Source: an uncultured Clostridia bacterium
Lineage (GTDB): Bacteria > Bacillota > Clostridia > TANB77 > CAG-508
DNA length: 6,469 bases
Assembly: GCA_934167735.1 (NCBI GenBank)
Contig: CAKPLV010000051.1
Span: forward strand, 1 to 6,469
Direction of reading: 5' to 3'
Positions within the stretch are counted from its first letter, which is position 1, and every line of letters starts with the position of its first letter. Shown in pieces: positions 5,885 through 6,469 of this stretch. The position numbers and the translations under genes are program-made. The notes below the pieces were generated by a model. The model ran no database searches. It was not told the origin of the DNA and saw only the letters and a list, made by a program, of their open reading frames with translations.

Positions 5885-6469
5885 TTATCCCTCATCTATT
5901 ATTAAATTTTTTAAATCTTCTGAATTTTCTTTAAATTCTTCGAAATATTCTAATTTTTTGCTTACTATTACATATTTGAATATTTCAAGTTTTCTTATGT
6001 GTTCTCTACTAATTATAAATGAATCATCTATTATTACTGCGAAACTATATCCTTTTTTCATTAATTCATATATCTTATCTCTATTAATTATAAAATCTCT
6101 ATATTTTACTTTTATGTATATTTTTTCTTGGATTGATGGTTCATTTATAATTCTTAAGGCTTGTTCAAATTTTTGTTTTTTATCAAATAAAGACATTGGA
6201 AAATCAACTAAATATTGTGTACTAAATTTTCCTTCCAAAATCATTCTAATATTATATACTGTTAACATTAAATATTCAATTATGATTTTGTCTTCATTAA
6301 TTATATTTTCATTGTACACATCTTCTATTGCTCTATCACTATAAATATATGGCAATTTAAAATTATATTTTAACCCTACTTTATAAACATCTTTTATAAG
6401 AGGATATTTTACAATTTCTAATTCGAAATCATCTGATTCAAAACTTTTTAAGTACTTTTCTTTTGAATC
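5885..6469 (-). CDS. Partial protein with possible degenerate EAL-like domain (N-terminus beyond window)
   Basis: The frame is open from the right edge to the stop at 5885-5887, giving 194 residues with no convincing start. A TTG at 6353-6355 is in frame, but the reading frame continues past it to the window end with similar composition, so the true start lies outside. The protein is soluble and rich in Ile, Lys and Glu. The order of elements resembles the later part of an EAL phosphodiesterase fold. A strand reads YLVDFPMSLF (86-95), and a strand IYIKVKYRDF (117-126) sits where the Glu-x-Thr-Glu region would be. A helix ending KKGYSFAVIIDDSF (138-151) falls where the Gly...Asp-Asp-Phe loop would be, and KLEIFKYVIVSKK (160-172) falls where the Lys-Ile-Asp strand would be. 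The metal and catalytic residues of active EAL domains are mostly not preserved, so it would be a sensor or scaffold at best. It is the first operon gene visible, three bases before the AAA+ gene. The fold suggestion is tentative; otherwise unrecognised. Confidence 0.6.
   Translation of the reverse strand, partial: DSKEKYLKSFESDDFELEIVKYPLIKDVYKVGLKYNFKLPYIYSDRAIEDVYNENIINEDKIIIEYLMLTVYNIRMILEGKFSTQYLVDFPMSLFDKKQKFEQALRIINEPSIQEKIYIKVKYRDFIINRDKIYELMKKGYSFAVIIDDSFIISREHIRKLEIFKYVIVSKKLEYFEEFKENSEDLKNLIIDEG

Noticed and set aside
6353..6355. TTG as start of the rightmost minus-strand gene
   Set aside because: The same frame stays open for 38 more codons to the window edge with similar composition, and no ribosome binding site precedes the TTG, so the gene is treated as 5'-truncated.
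1..6469. Use of TGA as a tryptophan codon (Mollicutes-type code), suggested by the absence of TGA among the stop codons seen
   Set aside because: All stops seen are TAA or TAG, but the conserved Trp positions are encoded by TGG in intact frames, which fits the standard bacterial code; absence of TGA in seven genes of an AT-rich genome is not informative.
1..6469. CRISPR arrays, transposase genes, tRNA or rRNA genes
   Set aside because: None seen on either strand; no spaced long direct repeats, no transposase motifs and no cloverleaf or rRNA-like GC-rich segments.

Overview
The window is strongly AT-rich, with short intergenic gaps, clear AGGAGG-type ribosome binding sites and the standard genetic code (Trp is TGG). 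This points to a low-GC Firmicute of the Clostridia/Bacilli type, probably a gut or anaerobic lineage. The exact taxon cannot be read from the sequence. Seven genes are supported; one is cut by each window edge.

Right block (minus strand, read from 6469 down to 1908). This is one tight five-gene operon whose promoter lies outside the window. It starts with the C-terminal part of a protein that looks like a degenerate EAL-type domain (6469-5885). Next is a membrane-anchored McrB-like AAA+ ATPase (5881-4346), a DUF2357/McrC-like partner with no visible nuclease domain (4325-3222), and a SipW-type (ER-type, Ser/His) signal peptidase I (3210-2569). The last gene is a TasA/camelysin-like secreted protein with a SipW-type signal peptide (2552-1908). 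Gaps are 3, 20, 11 and 16 bases. A perfect hairpin with U-tracts (1881-1909) ends this operon and also the convergent plus-strand gene.

Left block. A plus-strand TasA-like gene with a SipW-type signal peptide (1295-1882) is divergent from a minus-strand pair. That pair is a TasA-like ectodomain on an uncleaved-looking membrane anchor (1059-319), followed by another SipW-type TasA-like protein with an 8-base overlap (326 to beyond position 1). The 235-base divergent region (1060-1294) holds two promoters with a nearly identical extended -10 block in mirror orientation. Between them lies an array of five TTACA-type pentamers in exact 11-base register.

Working together (inference): SipW would process the three TasA-like proteins that have TYA/FAW-type cleavage regions, giving surface fibres or a matrix. 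The fourth, membrane-anchored TasA-like protein could be a base or anchor. The unusual part is the co-transcription of this secretion module with a membrane-bound McrB-like ATPase and a nuclease-less DUF2357 protein. This suggests an McrBC-derived machine reused at the cell envelope, or a defence/stress system with an extracellular arm.
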